From the NCBI GenBank assembly GCA_007132145.1, contig SLPE01000163.1, positions 1 through 13,129 on the forward strand: a stretch of DNA of 13,129 nt, given 5' to 3'. Positions 1 to 8,024 of this stretch are shown one piece after another. Made by a program: the position numbers and the translations under genes. The stretch comes from Candidatus Izemoplasma sp. Its GTDB lineage: Bacteria; Bacillota_I; Bacilli_A; Izemoplasmatales; Izemoplasmataceae. The notes under the pieces are model-generated. The model had not been told where the DNA came from. It did not search any database and saw nothing but the letters and a program-made list of their open reading frames with translations. Each line of letters opens with the position of its first letter. Position 1 is the stretch's first letter.

Positions 1-1145
1 AAGGTCGGTTGGATGATGTCGTTTTCGACGAAGTGTTCGAAAAGCATGAACATGATGTGGCCGACACCGCTCGCGTGGGCGGGGATGTCGAGGCCTTTTT
101 CTTCGGCGAAGGCGACGGCGGTTTCGTAGGTCATGTCCGGGTCTTCGAAATCGATGCCGAGGGAGTCTTTGACGAGCGACGCCATCGAAGCGGTCTTGAA
201 AGGTTTTTTCAGTGAAATCACGTGGTCGCCGTAGGGCAGTTCATCCGCTTTGAGGACGCGTTGTGCGAGCGTTGTGAACAAGTCTTCGGTCAGTGTCATC
301 ATCGTCTGCATGTCGCCGTAGGCTTCGTAGAGTTCGAGCATGGTGAACTCGGGGTTGTGTTTGATGCTCATGCCTTCGTTACGGAATGTGCGGGCGAATT
401 CGTAGACGGCTTCGAAACCGCCGACGATGAGACGTTTCAAATAGAGTTCGCAGGCGATGCGCAAGTAGAATTGCATGTCCAACGTGTTGTGGTGGGTGGT
501 GAAAGGGCGAGCGGCGCCACCGCCGGCGATCGGATGGAGGATGGGCGTCTCGACTTCGAGATAGCCTTTTGCATTCAAGAATTCGCGGATGGTCGAGAGG
601 ATCGTCGAACGGAGGATGAACGTCTCGCGGACGTCTTCGTTCGTCATCAGATCGAGATAACGACGACGATAACGTTCTTCGATGTCTTTGAGTCCGTGGA
701 ATTTTTCCGGGAGGGGGCGCAATGCCTTGGCGAGATGGATGTAGTGTTCGACTTTTACGGTGAGTTCGCCCATCTTCGTCTTCATCATCGAGCCTTCGAC
801 ACCGACGATGTCACCGAGATCGGCTTTGTCGAACAAGGCGAAGGCGTCGTCGCCGACGTCGTCTTTGCGCACGTAGATCTGTATTTGGCCGTGTTGGTCC
901 ATGATGTGGGCGAAGCCGGCTTTGCCCTTACCGCGTTTGGTCATGATGCGGCCGGCGATCCGGATACCGCTTTCGGGGTCTTGTGTAAGGGATTCCCGAC
1001 TTCTTTCACCGTATTTGCGAATCAGGTCGGCGCTGGTCGTATTGCGCTCGAAACGTTCGCCGAAAGGAGAGACGCCGGATATTTCCAGCTCGCGGAGTTT
1101 CTCACGGCGGACAAGGATTTGTTCGGGGGTTCGTTCTTCACTCAT
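1..1145 (-). CDS. lysS: Lysine--tRNA ligase, class II (3' part cut by window edge)
   Basis: Lysyl-tRNA synthetase charges tRNA-Lys with lysine in the cytoplasm. 381 codons are visible from the ATG at 1143-1145; about 100-120 residues are missing at the C-terminus compared with the usual near 490-500. The N-terminal OB-fold anticodon-binding domain (about residues 55-140) contains GRIMTKRGKGKAGFAH. The class II catalytic core follows: motif 1 around 184-202 with VETPILHPIAGGGAARPF just after it, then motif 2 around 254-270 with FRNEGM and HNPEFTMLE. The start is set by GAGGTGA eight bases upstream on the minus strand. It is the last visible gene of the tilS operon, four bases after rqcP. Family identity is secure; no missing catalytic motif is seen in the visible part. 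Confidence 0.96.
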   Translation of the reverse strand, partial: MSEERTPEQILVRREKLRELEISGVSPFGERFERNTTSADLIRKYGERSRESLTQDPESGIRIAGRIMTKRGKGKAGFAHIMDQHGQIQIYVRKDDVGDDAFALFDKADLGDIVGVEGSMMKTKMGELTVKVEHYIHLAKALRPLPEKFHGLKDIEERYRRRYLDLMTNEDVRETFILRSTILSTIREFLNAKGYLEVETPILHPIAGGGAARPFTTHHNTLDMQFYLRIACELYLKRLIVGGFEAVYEFARTFRNEGMSIKHNPEFTMLELYEAYGDMQTMMTLTEDLFTTLAQRVLKADELPYGDHVISLKKPFKTASMASLVKDSLGIDFEDPDMTYETAVAFAEEKGLDIPAHASGVGHIMFMLFEHFVENDIIQPT

Positions 1146-1149
1146 GGGT

Positions 1150-1410
1150 TCACCTCGATTGCGGTTGTTCGTCGATGATTTCGATCAAGGAGTCGGTGTC
1201 GTCCTTGCGCGTCGACTTCGAGAGGTTCAAGACGCGGAAGGACAAGTGTTTGTTCGCGTAGCGGACGGTCACGGTGTCGCCGATTTCCAGACGGCTGCCG
1301 GCTTTGGCCGTTTTGCCGTTGATGTCGACGCGTCCGGCGTCGGAGATCTCTTTGGCGAGGGTGCGCCGTTTGATGATGCGAGAAACCTTCAGGAATTTGT
1401 CGAGACGCAT
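1150..1410 (-). CDS. rqcP: S4-domain RNA-binding protein RqcP (YabO/Hsp15-like)
   Basis: An 86-residue protein, the same length as B. subtilis RqcP. It consists of one S4 RNA-binding domain (about residues 1-60: MRLDKFLKVSRIIKRR, then GRVDINGKTAK and the GD turn near 44-45) plus a charged tail. The known role of RqcP is to bind obstructed 50S subunits together with RqcH and support C-terminal alanine tailing in ribosome-associated quality control. Arg2 and Arg16, which I recall as functionally important in the B. subtilis protein, are both present. The frame is open upstream to about 1506, but the extension lies inside ftsH and is basic low-complexity sequence. The family-like MRLDKFL start at 1408-1410, five bases after the ftsH stop, is preferred; an AGCGAGG-like site lies about 12 bases upstream. 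Its place between ftsH and lysS is unusual. Confidence 0.9.
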   Translation of the reverse strand: MRLDKFLKVSRIIKRRTLAKEISDAGRVDINGKTAKAGSRLEIGDTVTVRYANKHLSFRVLNLSKSTRKDDTDSLIEIIDEQPQSR

Positions 1411-1415
1411 GGCGA

Positions 1416-3401
<1,986 letters not shown>

Positions 3402-3406
3402 ACGGG

Positions 3407-3955
3407 TCACTCCTTGGTGGTGTAGACGTGTTCTTTGAGGACTCCCACATAGGGGAGATTGCGGTAACGTTCTTCATAGTCCAGACCGAAGCCGACGACG
3501 AAGATCTTGGGAATGCTTCTTCCGATGTAGTCGGGAACGAAGTCTTTGATGCGGCCTTCCGGTTTGTCCATCAAGGTGACGACTTTGACCGAAGCCGCTC
3601 CGCGATACAGGAGAAGGTCGGAAACCGCTTTGATCGTCCTTCCGGTGTCGATGATGTCCTCGGTAAGCAAAACGTGACGTCCTTTGACGGGGCTCGCGAG
3701 GTCCATGTCGATACGTACGTCACCGGTCGATTCGATGCCGCCGTGATAACTCGATACGTTCATGAACGCGACTTCGAGATGGAAATCGAGCACTTTGAGC
3801 AGTTCCGCCATGAAGGGGACGCAACCTTTCAAAAGACCGAGAACGATCGGGAAACGGTCATGATAATCGCGTGTGATCTCTCGACCGAGACGACTGACGA
3901 TGTTTTGAATGTCCGTTTGGGAAATGAGGACCGATTCGATGTCTTTATCGAGCAT
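3407..3955 (-). CDS. hpt: Hypoxanthine (guanine) phosphoribosyltransferase
   Basis: A purine salvage enzyme that makes IMP or GMP from hypoxanthine or guanine and PRPP. It is 182 residues, typical for bacterial Hpt. Visible motifs are GLLKGC (40-45, a non-proline cis-peptide LKG pyrophosphate site), SSYHGG (68-73, start of the flexible loop) and the PRPP-binding motif VLLTEDIIDTGRT (95-107) with E99, D100 and the catalytic base D103. LMDKPEGR (128-135) contains the purine-contacting lysine K131. The residue before the ED pair is Thr where Val is common, a mild change. The ATG at 3953-3955 is preceded by GAGGTG and lies inside the last codons of tilS (11-base overlap), implying coupled translation. 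The tilS-hpt-ftsH order is conserved in Bacillota. Confidence 0.97.
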   Translation of the reverse strand: MLDKDIESVLISQTDIQNIVSRLGREITRDYHDRFPIVLGLLKGCVPFMAELLKVLDFHLEVAFMNVSSYHGGIESTGDVRIDMDLASPVKGRHVLLTEDIIDTGRTIKAVSDLLLYRGAASVKVVTLMDKPEGRIKDFVPDYIGRSIPKIFVVGFGLDYEERYRNLPYVGVLKEHVYTTKE

Positions 3956-5261
3956 GGGGCACCTCGCATATATGGATTTTTCGGGATGTCTCTTCTTGGT
4001 GGATTTTCACTTTTAAAAAAGGAATCCACAGCACTTCCTCGTCGTTTGCCAACAATACCAGTGTGTCCCGGAGTCTTTTCGGCACTTTCTTGTCGATGAG
4101 GAGGTCCTGGATTTTCTTCGTGCCGTAAGGGAGACGGATGGTGTCTCCGGGACGCCTCGTCCGAAGGTACAAGGGAAATACTTTATCATTATACCACAAC
4201 ACCATCTGATTTGAAGGGTTATGTGCGGTTTCGTCCGCATCGACGATGAAGGACGTCTTGTCGTCGTAACGGTACGTGCCGAAGGCATCGATGACGAGTG
4301 TCCGGGTCTTTGGTGTATTCAAGGGAGCGAGGATACACTGTCCGTATTCGATGAAGAAGGCGATTTCATCATCGAGGGGCAGGGTGACGTTGTCGCCTTT
4401 GAGAACGAGGCGTCGGATGTCCTTGAGGAGGTGTTTTGATAGGTCTTTCCGCTGTTTCAGACGCCCTTTCGACCAACGACGGATCAACGCGTCGAAAACG
4501 GCCTCGGGAAGGGATGCGAGTATCTCGTTGGGCAAGGTGTCCCCGTCGCTTGAAAGGATGTGGCGTACGCGTTCATCGATGAGGTCTTCGATGCCTTGGA
4601 ATCTGTCGAAGTGTTCGAGCATGATGTCGTGGAACTTGGGGTTTTCCTTCATCAGCAGCGGGAGGATGTCATGGCGGAAACGGTTGCGCGTATAGAAGGG
4701 TTCGACGTTCGTCGCGTCTTTGAAGAACTCGATGTCGTGTTTCCGGGCGTAGGTTTCAATCCACGTCTTGGGAATATCGGCGAAAGGGCGGATGAACACG
4801 ATGTCTCCGTGTGTGGCGTAGGCATTGAATACGTTGAGGTTCGGTAGCGGCGACCCTTTGACAAGCCGCATGAAGAACGTTTCGATGCGGTCGTCGAGAT
4901 GGTGTCCGAGCACGACTTTCTTCGCGCCGTGTTTTTTGGCGGTTTCGATGAAGAAGGCGCGACGCGCTTCGTGAGCTTTCGCTTGAAAATGGCTTTTTAC
5001 TCTTGTTTTCAGGATGTGTCCTTCGAACACGGCCCCGTGTTTTTTCGCGAGACGTTCGATGGTCGCGTACTCTTCAGCGGCTTCGGGTCTTGTCCCGTGG
5101 TTGACATGGGCGATGACGAGTTCGAGGTCTTCTTGTCGCAAGACGTCGAAAAGGACCATCGAATCGATGCCGCCGCTGACGGCGACGACGACGGTCTCCT
5201 TCGGCGTGAAGCGTTCAGACAGTCGAAATGCTTTTTCGAGCGTTGTGTCCACGTGTATCAC
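3945..5261 (-). CDS. tilS: tRNA(Ile)-lysidine synthase
   Basis: TilS converts C34 of the CAU-anticodon tRNA-Ile to lysidine, so that it reads AUA and is charged with Ile. It is 438 residues long. The N-terminal PP-loop ATPase has SGGIDS (29-34), HVNHG (52-56) and GHHLDDRIET (119-128). A DATN...RNRFRHDILP segment (182-201) is typical of TilS. A middle helical region is followed by the TilS C-terminal domain (about 350-438: LRTRRPGD, KKIQDLLIDKKVP, VLWIPF). The frame opens at GTG 5259-5261; a second GTG at 5250-5252 is equally possible. A TGG-TATAAT promoter ends only eight bases before the first GTG, so the mRNA would be leaderless there. The second GTG instead has GGGTGAT, complementary to the 16S 3' end, at the predicted mRNA 5' end. 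It is the first gene of the operon. Confidence 0.95.
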   Translation of the reverse strand: MIHVDTTLEKAFRLSERFTPKETVVVAVSGGIDSMVLFDVLRQEDLELVIAHVNHGTRPEAAEEYATIERLAKKHGAVFEGHILKTRVKSHFQAKAHEARRAFFIETAKKHGAKKVVLGHHLDDRIETFFMRLVKGSPLPNLNVFNAYATHGDIVFIRPFADIPKTWIETYARKHDIEFFKDATNVEPFYTRNRFRHDILPLLMKENPKFHDIMLEHFDRFQGIEDLIDERVRHILSSDGDTLPNEILASLPEAVFDALIRRWSKGRLKQRKDLSKHLLKDIRRLVLKGDNVTLPLDDEIAFFIEYGQCILAPLNTPKTRTLVIDAFGTYRYDDKTSFIVDADETAHNPSNQMVLWYNDKVFPLYLRTRRPGDTIRLPYGTKKIQDLLIDKKVPKRLRDTLVLLANDEEVLWIPFLKVKIHQEETSRKIHICEVPHAR

Positions 5262-5269
5262 CCGGTTCC

Positions 5270-5278
5270 ATTATACCA
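5270..5278 (-). promoter_or_regulatory. Extended -10 promoter for the tilS operon
   Basis: The minus strand reads TGG-TATAAT (5278 to 5270), a perfect -10 hexamer with the extended TGn element. No good -35 hexamer stands 16-18 bases upstream; that place is held by a small inverted repeat, ACGGG-N6-CCCGT (5284-5299). The predicted transcription start is about 5263, two bases before the first possible tilS start codon. Confidence 0.6.
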
Positions 5279-5283
5279 TATCC

Positions 5284-5299
5284 ACGGGAAAACGCCCGT
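5284..5299. repeat. Small inverted repeat in the tilS/MFS divergent promoter region
   Basis: ACGGG and CCCGT arms of five bases flank a six-base spacer. The repeat occupies about -21 to -36 relative to the predicted tilS start, where an operator or -35 element would sit. A second A/T-rich palindrome, GTTTTTTGAAAAAC, lies at 5317-5330. Either could be a regulator site, but both are short enough to be chance. Confidence 0.3.
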
Positions 5300-5352
5300 T
5301 GTTCATCGAGGGAGACGTTTTTTGAAAAACTTCATCGGTCGTGGAGGGTCTG

Positions 5353-5361
5353 TGATATAAT
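5353..5361 (+). promoter_or_regulatory. Extended -10 promoter for the MFS-maf operon
   Basis: TGA-TATAAT is a perfect -10 hexamer with the TGn extension and no recognisable -35 at 16-18 bases. The predicted start near 5368 is 40 bases before the MFS start codon and coincides with the A of an upstream ATG. It lies about 100 bases from the divergent tilS promoter. Confidence 0.6.
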
Positions 5362-5367
5362 CTAAAT

Positions 5368-5394
5368 ATGTCTTTTGATGAAACGGCGACATGA
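5368..5394 (+). other. Possible eight-codon upstream ORF in the MFS leader
   Basis: ATG at 5368-5370 opens an eight-codon frame (MSFDETAT) ending in TGA at 5392-5394, fourteen bases before the MFS start and touching its ribosome binding site. The ATG falls at the predicted transcription start, so it would be read as a leaderless mini-ORF. There is no Shine-Dalgarno sequence. It may be fortuitous. Confidence 0.2.
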
Positions 5395-5407
5395 AAGGAA
5401 GTCGATT

Positions 5408-6775
5408 ATGGAAGAGAACACCGTGGAAAACCCTACGGAAAAACAGTTGAGACTCGATGTCAAGACGACGGTTTACATCGCTTTCGGTTTTTTCTCGATT
5501 TTGATGCTTTGGCAAGTCTACAACGCCTACATCCCGTTGTTTTTGGCGAGGTTGTTGGACATCGATCAGGCCATCAACCCCGAAGACGCCTGGATTGTCG
5601 GTTTCATCATGGCGCTCGACAATATCTTCGCTTTGATCATGTTGCCGATTTTCGGCATCCTTTCGGACAGGACGCGATCGCGTCATGGACGTCGGATGCC
5701 CTATATCATCCTCGGCATGCTCGCCGCGGCGATCGTCTTCCCCTTCATTGTCGTCATGTATTATCTCAACAGCTTCTGGGGCGTCATCATCGTCATGCTC
5801 ATGGTGTTGATCATCATGAACATCTACCGCAATCCCGCGGTGGCGCTCATGCCGGATGTGACGCCGAAGCCTTTGCGCTCGAAAGCCAACGGCATCATCA
5901 ATCTGATCGGTTATGTCGGCGCGATCATCGGTGGCGGGTTGTTGCTGGTGTTCGGAGAAAACGTCGAAAATCCGCTCTTGAACTTGATTCCGTTTTCGAT
6001 CGTCAGCGCCTTCATGTTGGTCGCGATGGTCGTTTTGTTCGTCAAGATCAAGGAGAACAAGCTCGTTGCGGAAAAAGCCGAAGACATGATGGTCGGCGAA
6101 AAAGAAAGCGAAGCGATCGGTGTAGTCGCTGAAGATGTTCCCTTGAGCAAGTCGGACCTCCGTAATGTCTGGTTGATTCTCGTGTCCGTCTTCTTGTGGT
6201 TTGCCGCGTTCAATGCGATCGAGACCTTCCACAGCACCTATGCAGAAGAAGTGCTCGGTGATGCGGCGATCGGCGGTGCGATTACGATCGTGTTGGTCAT
6301 GGCTTCGTTGGTCGCTTTCATCCCGTCTGCGATCTTGGCGAGTTTCATCGGGCGTAAGTGGACCATCGTCAGCGGACTTGCCGTGATGATGGGCGGCTTG
6401 TTCTTGTGTATGCTCGTCAACGAAGCGAACGTCGTCTTCTTCTCGGGCATCGTCTTCGCGGGATTCGGCTGGGCGATGATCAACGTCAACTCCTATCCGA
6501 TGATCGTCGAGACCGCACACAAGAACAATATCGGCAAGTTCACCGGTTTCTATTACACGAGTTCGATGTTGGCGCAATCCTTCACACCCGTCGTCGCCGG
6601 TTGGGTGATCGGTTGGGTGAGTTTCTTCGGATTCAGCGGGTACGAGGTGTTGTTCCCCTATGCCTTCGTACTGGTGGGATTCGCCTTGGTCGTCTTCTTT
6701 TTCATCCTCGAGAAAAAGGATAAACCCAAAGACATCAAGAAAGGCATCGAAGCCTTCGATGTCGACCTGGATTGA
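5408..6775 (+). CDS. MFS transporter, SLC45/GPH-like (probable sugar carrier)
   Basis: A 455-residue inner-membrane carrier with about twelve hydrophobic segments in two halves, separated by a charged cytoplasmic loop (about 214-250). The signature between segments 2 and 3, LSDRTRSRHGRR (85-96), together with YRNPAVALMPDVTPK (140-154), INVNSYPMIVE (358-368) and FYYTSSMLAQ (381-390), resembles the SLC45/glycoside-pentoside-hexuronide branch of the major facilitator superfamily, whose known members mostly move sugars with protons. The substrate cannot be read from the sequence. The start is the ATG at 5408-5410, six bases after AAGGAAG; an upstream in-frame TTG/ATG near 5375 has no binding site. 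maf follows within the same transcript. Confidence 0.85.
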   Translation: MEENTVENPTEKQLRLDVKTTVYIAFGFFSILMLWQVYNAYIPLFLARLLDIDQAINPEDAWIVGFIMALDNIFALIMLPIFGILSDRTRSRHGRRMPYIILGMLAAAIVFPFIVVMYYLNSFWGVIIVMLMVLIIMNIYRNPAVALMPDVTPKPLRSKANGIINLIGYVGAIIGGGLLLVFGENVENPLLNLIPFSIVSAFMLVAMVVLFVKIKENKLVAEKAEDMMVGEKESEAIGVVAEDVPLSKSDLRNVWLILVSVFLWFAAFNAIETFHSTYAEEVLGDAAIGGAITIVLVMASLVAFIPSAILASFIGRKWTIVSGLAVMMGGLFLCMLVNEANVVFFSGIVFAGFGWAMINVNSYPMIVETAHKNNIGKFTGFYYTSSMLAQSFTPVVAGWVIGWVSFFGFSGYEVLFPYAFVLVGFALVVFFFILEKKDKPKDIKKGIEAFDVDLD

Positions 6776-6780
6776 TCGGC

Positions 6781-7347
6781 ATGTCCGATAGACCTTTGAT
6801 TCTCGCGAGTGGTTCAAAGCGACGACGGGTGCTGTTCAAAACGCTCGACATCCCCTTTGAAGTCGTTTCGCCGGTCGTCGATGAGCGACTCGACGCGTTT
6901 TCTTCCCCGGAAGAGAACGCTATGCGTCTCGCTTATGAAAAGGCCGAGTCGGTCTTCAGGAAACATCCGGGCTCACGGGTTCTGGGATGCGATACGATCG
7001 TCGCCGTCGGCGACGAGATGCTCGGAAAACCCGAAAACGACGACGATGCCAAACGCATGCTCAACATGTTGAGCGGAAGGACGCATGCGGTCATCACCGG
7101 TTGTGCGCTTCTTTCGCCGCACGAAGAACACATTTTTTTCCGAAAAGCGGACGTGACCTTCTTTCCATTGACGGAAGAAGAGATAGACGCTTACGTGAAG
7201 ACGAAAGAACCTTTCGGCAAGGCCGGTGCGTACGCTTTGCAAGAACGGGCAGGTGCTTTCATCGATACTGTGAACGGCGATGTGTTCGCCGTCATCGGAT
7301 TGCCGATTGGCAAGATTCGTGAATGCTTGAGGAACCCCTTGAAATGA
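6781..7347 (+). CDS. maf: Maf family nucleoside triphosphate pyrophosphatase
   Basis: Maf proteins hydrolyse dTTP, UTP and modified pyrimidine triphosphates to monophosphates and have been linked to septum inhibition. The protein has 188 residues, a normal length. LILASGSKRRR (6-16) corresponds to the usual ASxSPRR loop. GCDTIV (69-74) holds the catalytic Asp71, and LGKPEN (81-86), LSGRTHAVITG (97-107) and KAGAYALQ (147-154) follow. Two family positions deviate: Pro becomes Lys in the first loop, and the Asp usually seen before KAGAY is Gly146. The frame is open from a TTG at 6772 that overlaps the MFS stop. The ATG at 6781, five bases after that stop, gives the family-like N-terminus and is preferred, probably by translational coupling because its own binding site is weak. 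Confidence 0.92.
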   Translation: MSDRPLILASGSKRRRVLFKTLDIPFEVVSPVVDERLDAFSSPEENAMRLAYEKAESVFRKHPGSRVLGCDTIVAVGDEMLGKPENDDDAKRMLNMLSGRTHAVITGCALLSPHEEHIFFRKADVTFFPLTEEEIDAYVKTKEPFGKAGAYALQERAGAFIDTVNGDVFAVIGLPIGKIRECLRNPLK

Positions 7348-7355
7348 GATGAACG

Positions 7356-7390
7356 ACAGATTCGCGCATTCGATGCGGGAATCTGTTTTT
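7356..7390 (+). terminator. Rho-independent terminator after maf
   Basis: The arms ACAGATTC (7356-7363) and GAATCTGT (7379-7386) continue inward, after one G-G mismatch, into CGCAT/ATGCG with a three-base loop. A run of five T follows (7386-7390). It ends the MFS-maf transcript nine bases after the maf stop. Confidence 0.85.
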
Positions 7391-7394
7391 GTGT

Positions 7395-7493
7395 TTGATG
7401 CAATTTGGTGTAGAATATATGTATAACATCTGAAGTGATATGCAAAAAGGGTGTCAGGGTGTTATCATGAATGTACATCCTGTGGAGGTTGCC
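7395..7493 (+). promoter_or_regulatory. Promoter and 5' leader of the LytTR operon
   Basis: A/T-rich sequence after the maf terminator holds TTGATG (7395-7400) and several -10-like hexamers (TAGAAT 7411-7416, TATAAC 7422-7427); no pair has ideal spacing, so the exact promoter is uncertain. The leader contains a tandem GGGTGT repeat (7449-7454 and 7457-7462, eight-base period) and a weak TGATA/TATCA inverted repeat around it. These are candidate binding or regulatory sites. GGAGGT at 7484-7489 decides the LytTR start. Confidence 0.4.
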
Positions 7494-8015
7494 ATGTTCA
7501 AGCTCAAAGTTCCCAAGAACAAGCGCAACACGATCAGAAAGGCGTTGAAACTTGTTGAAACGCCGAAGTATGATTACGTTCTGGTGATGGACAAAGAGGA
7601 TGTTGAAGAAGGCAAGATCAACATCGTGTTCAATGAGGAACAACTCGAGCGGGTTGAGCGAGTCCTCGACGCCGTCGCCAAGGGCGAGGAAACTTATCTC
7701 ACGGTCTATGGAGAATTGGGACAGAAAAGCGTCGACGTCCAACATATCCAGTATTTCATCGTGGAACCCGACGATGTCAAAGCCGTGTTGAACCAGTCGA
7801 CGTTCACGATTCGTAGGAAACTGTATGAACTCGAAGAGATGCTCGTAAACAAGCATTTCATCCGTGTCAGCAAATATGCGCTTGTCAACATCAATAAAAT
7901 CGATTATATCCGTCCGGCGTTGAATTCGAAACTCAACTTGTTGATGAAGAACGGAGACGAGGTCGAAGTCAACCGGCATTATTACAAAGCGTTCAAGAAA
8001 GCGTTGCAACTCTGA
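7494..8015 (+). CDS. LytTR-domain DNA-binding transcriptional regulator
   Basis: A 173-residue cytoplasmic regulator with no CheY-like receiver. The C-terminal LytTR domain spans about 80-173: KLYELEEML, HFIRVSKYALVNINKI (121-136), then NGDEVEVNRHYYKAFKKAL (153-171). This matches the stand-alone LytTR proteins of Bacillota that are usually encoded next to a small membrane protein. The N-terminal ~75 residues (basic start, then two alpha/beta-like stretches, YDYVLVMDK and INIVFNEEQLERVERVL) are not a domain I recognise. The ATG at 7494-7496 follows GGAGGT by four bases; an in-frame ATG at 7440 would add 18 residues but lacks a binding site. It is followed at ten bases by the beta-propeller membrane protein, almost surely co-transcribed. 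Members of the family bind direct repeats near their own promoters, so autoregulation is likely by inference. Confidence 0.85.
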   Translation: MFKLKVPKNKRNTIRKALKLVETPKYDYVLVMDKEDVEEGKINIVFNEEQLERVERVLDAVAKGEETYLTVYGELGQKSVDVQHIQYFIVEPDDVKAVLNQSTFTIRRKLYELEEMLVNKHFIRVSKYALVNINKIDYIRPALNSKLNLLMKNGDEVEVNRHYYKAFKKALQL

Positions 8016-8024
8016 GGTGGGACC

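Noticed and set aside
222-1178. A 318-codon open frame on the plus strand opposite lysS
   Set aside because: The minus strand encodes an unmistakable class II lysyl-tRNA synthetase here; the plus-strand frame is an antisense shadow without motifs.
5303-6817. A 504-codon open frame on the minus strand opposite the MFS gene
   Set aside because: It is rich in Asp, His, Arg and Glu without any domain, mirrors a clear membrane transporter on the plus strand, and follows from the codon preference of the real gene, which avoids codons that read as stops on the other strand.
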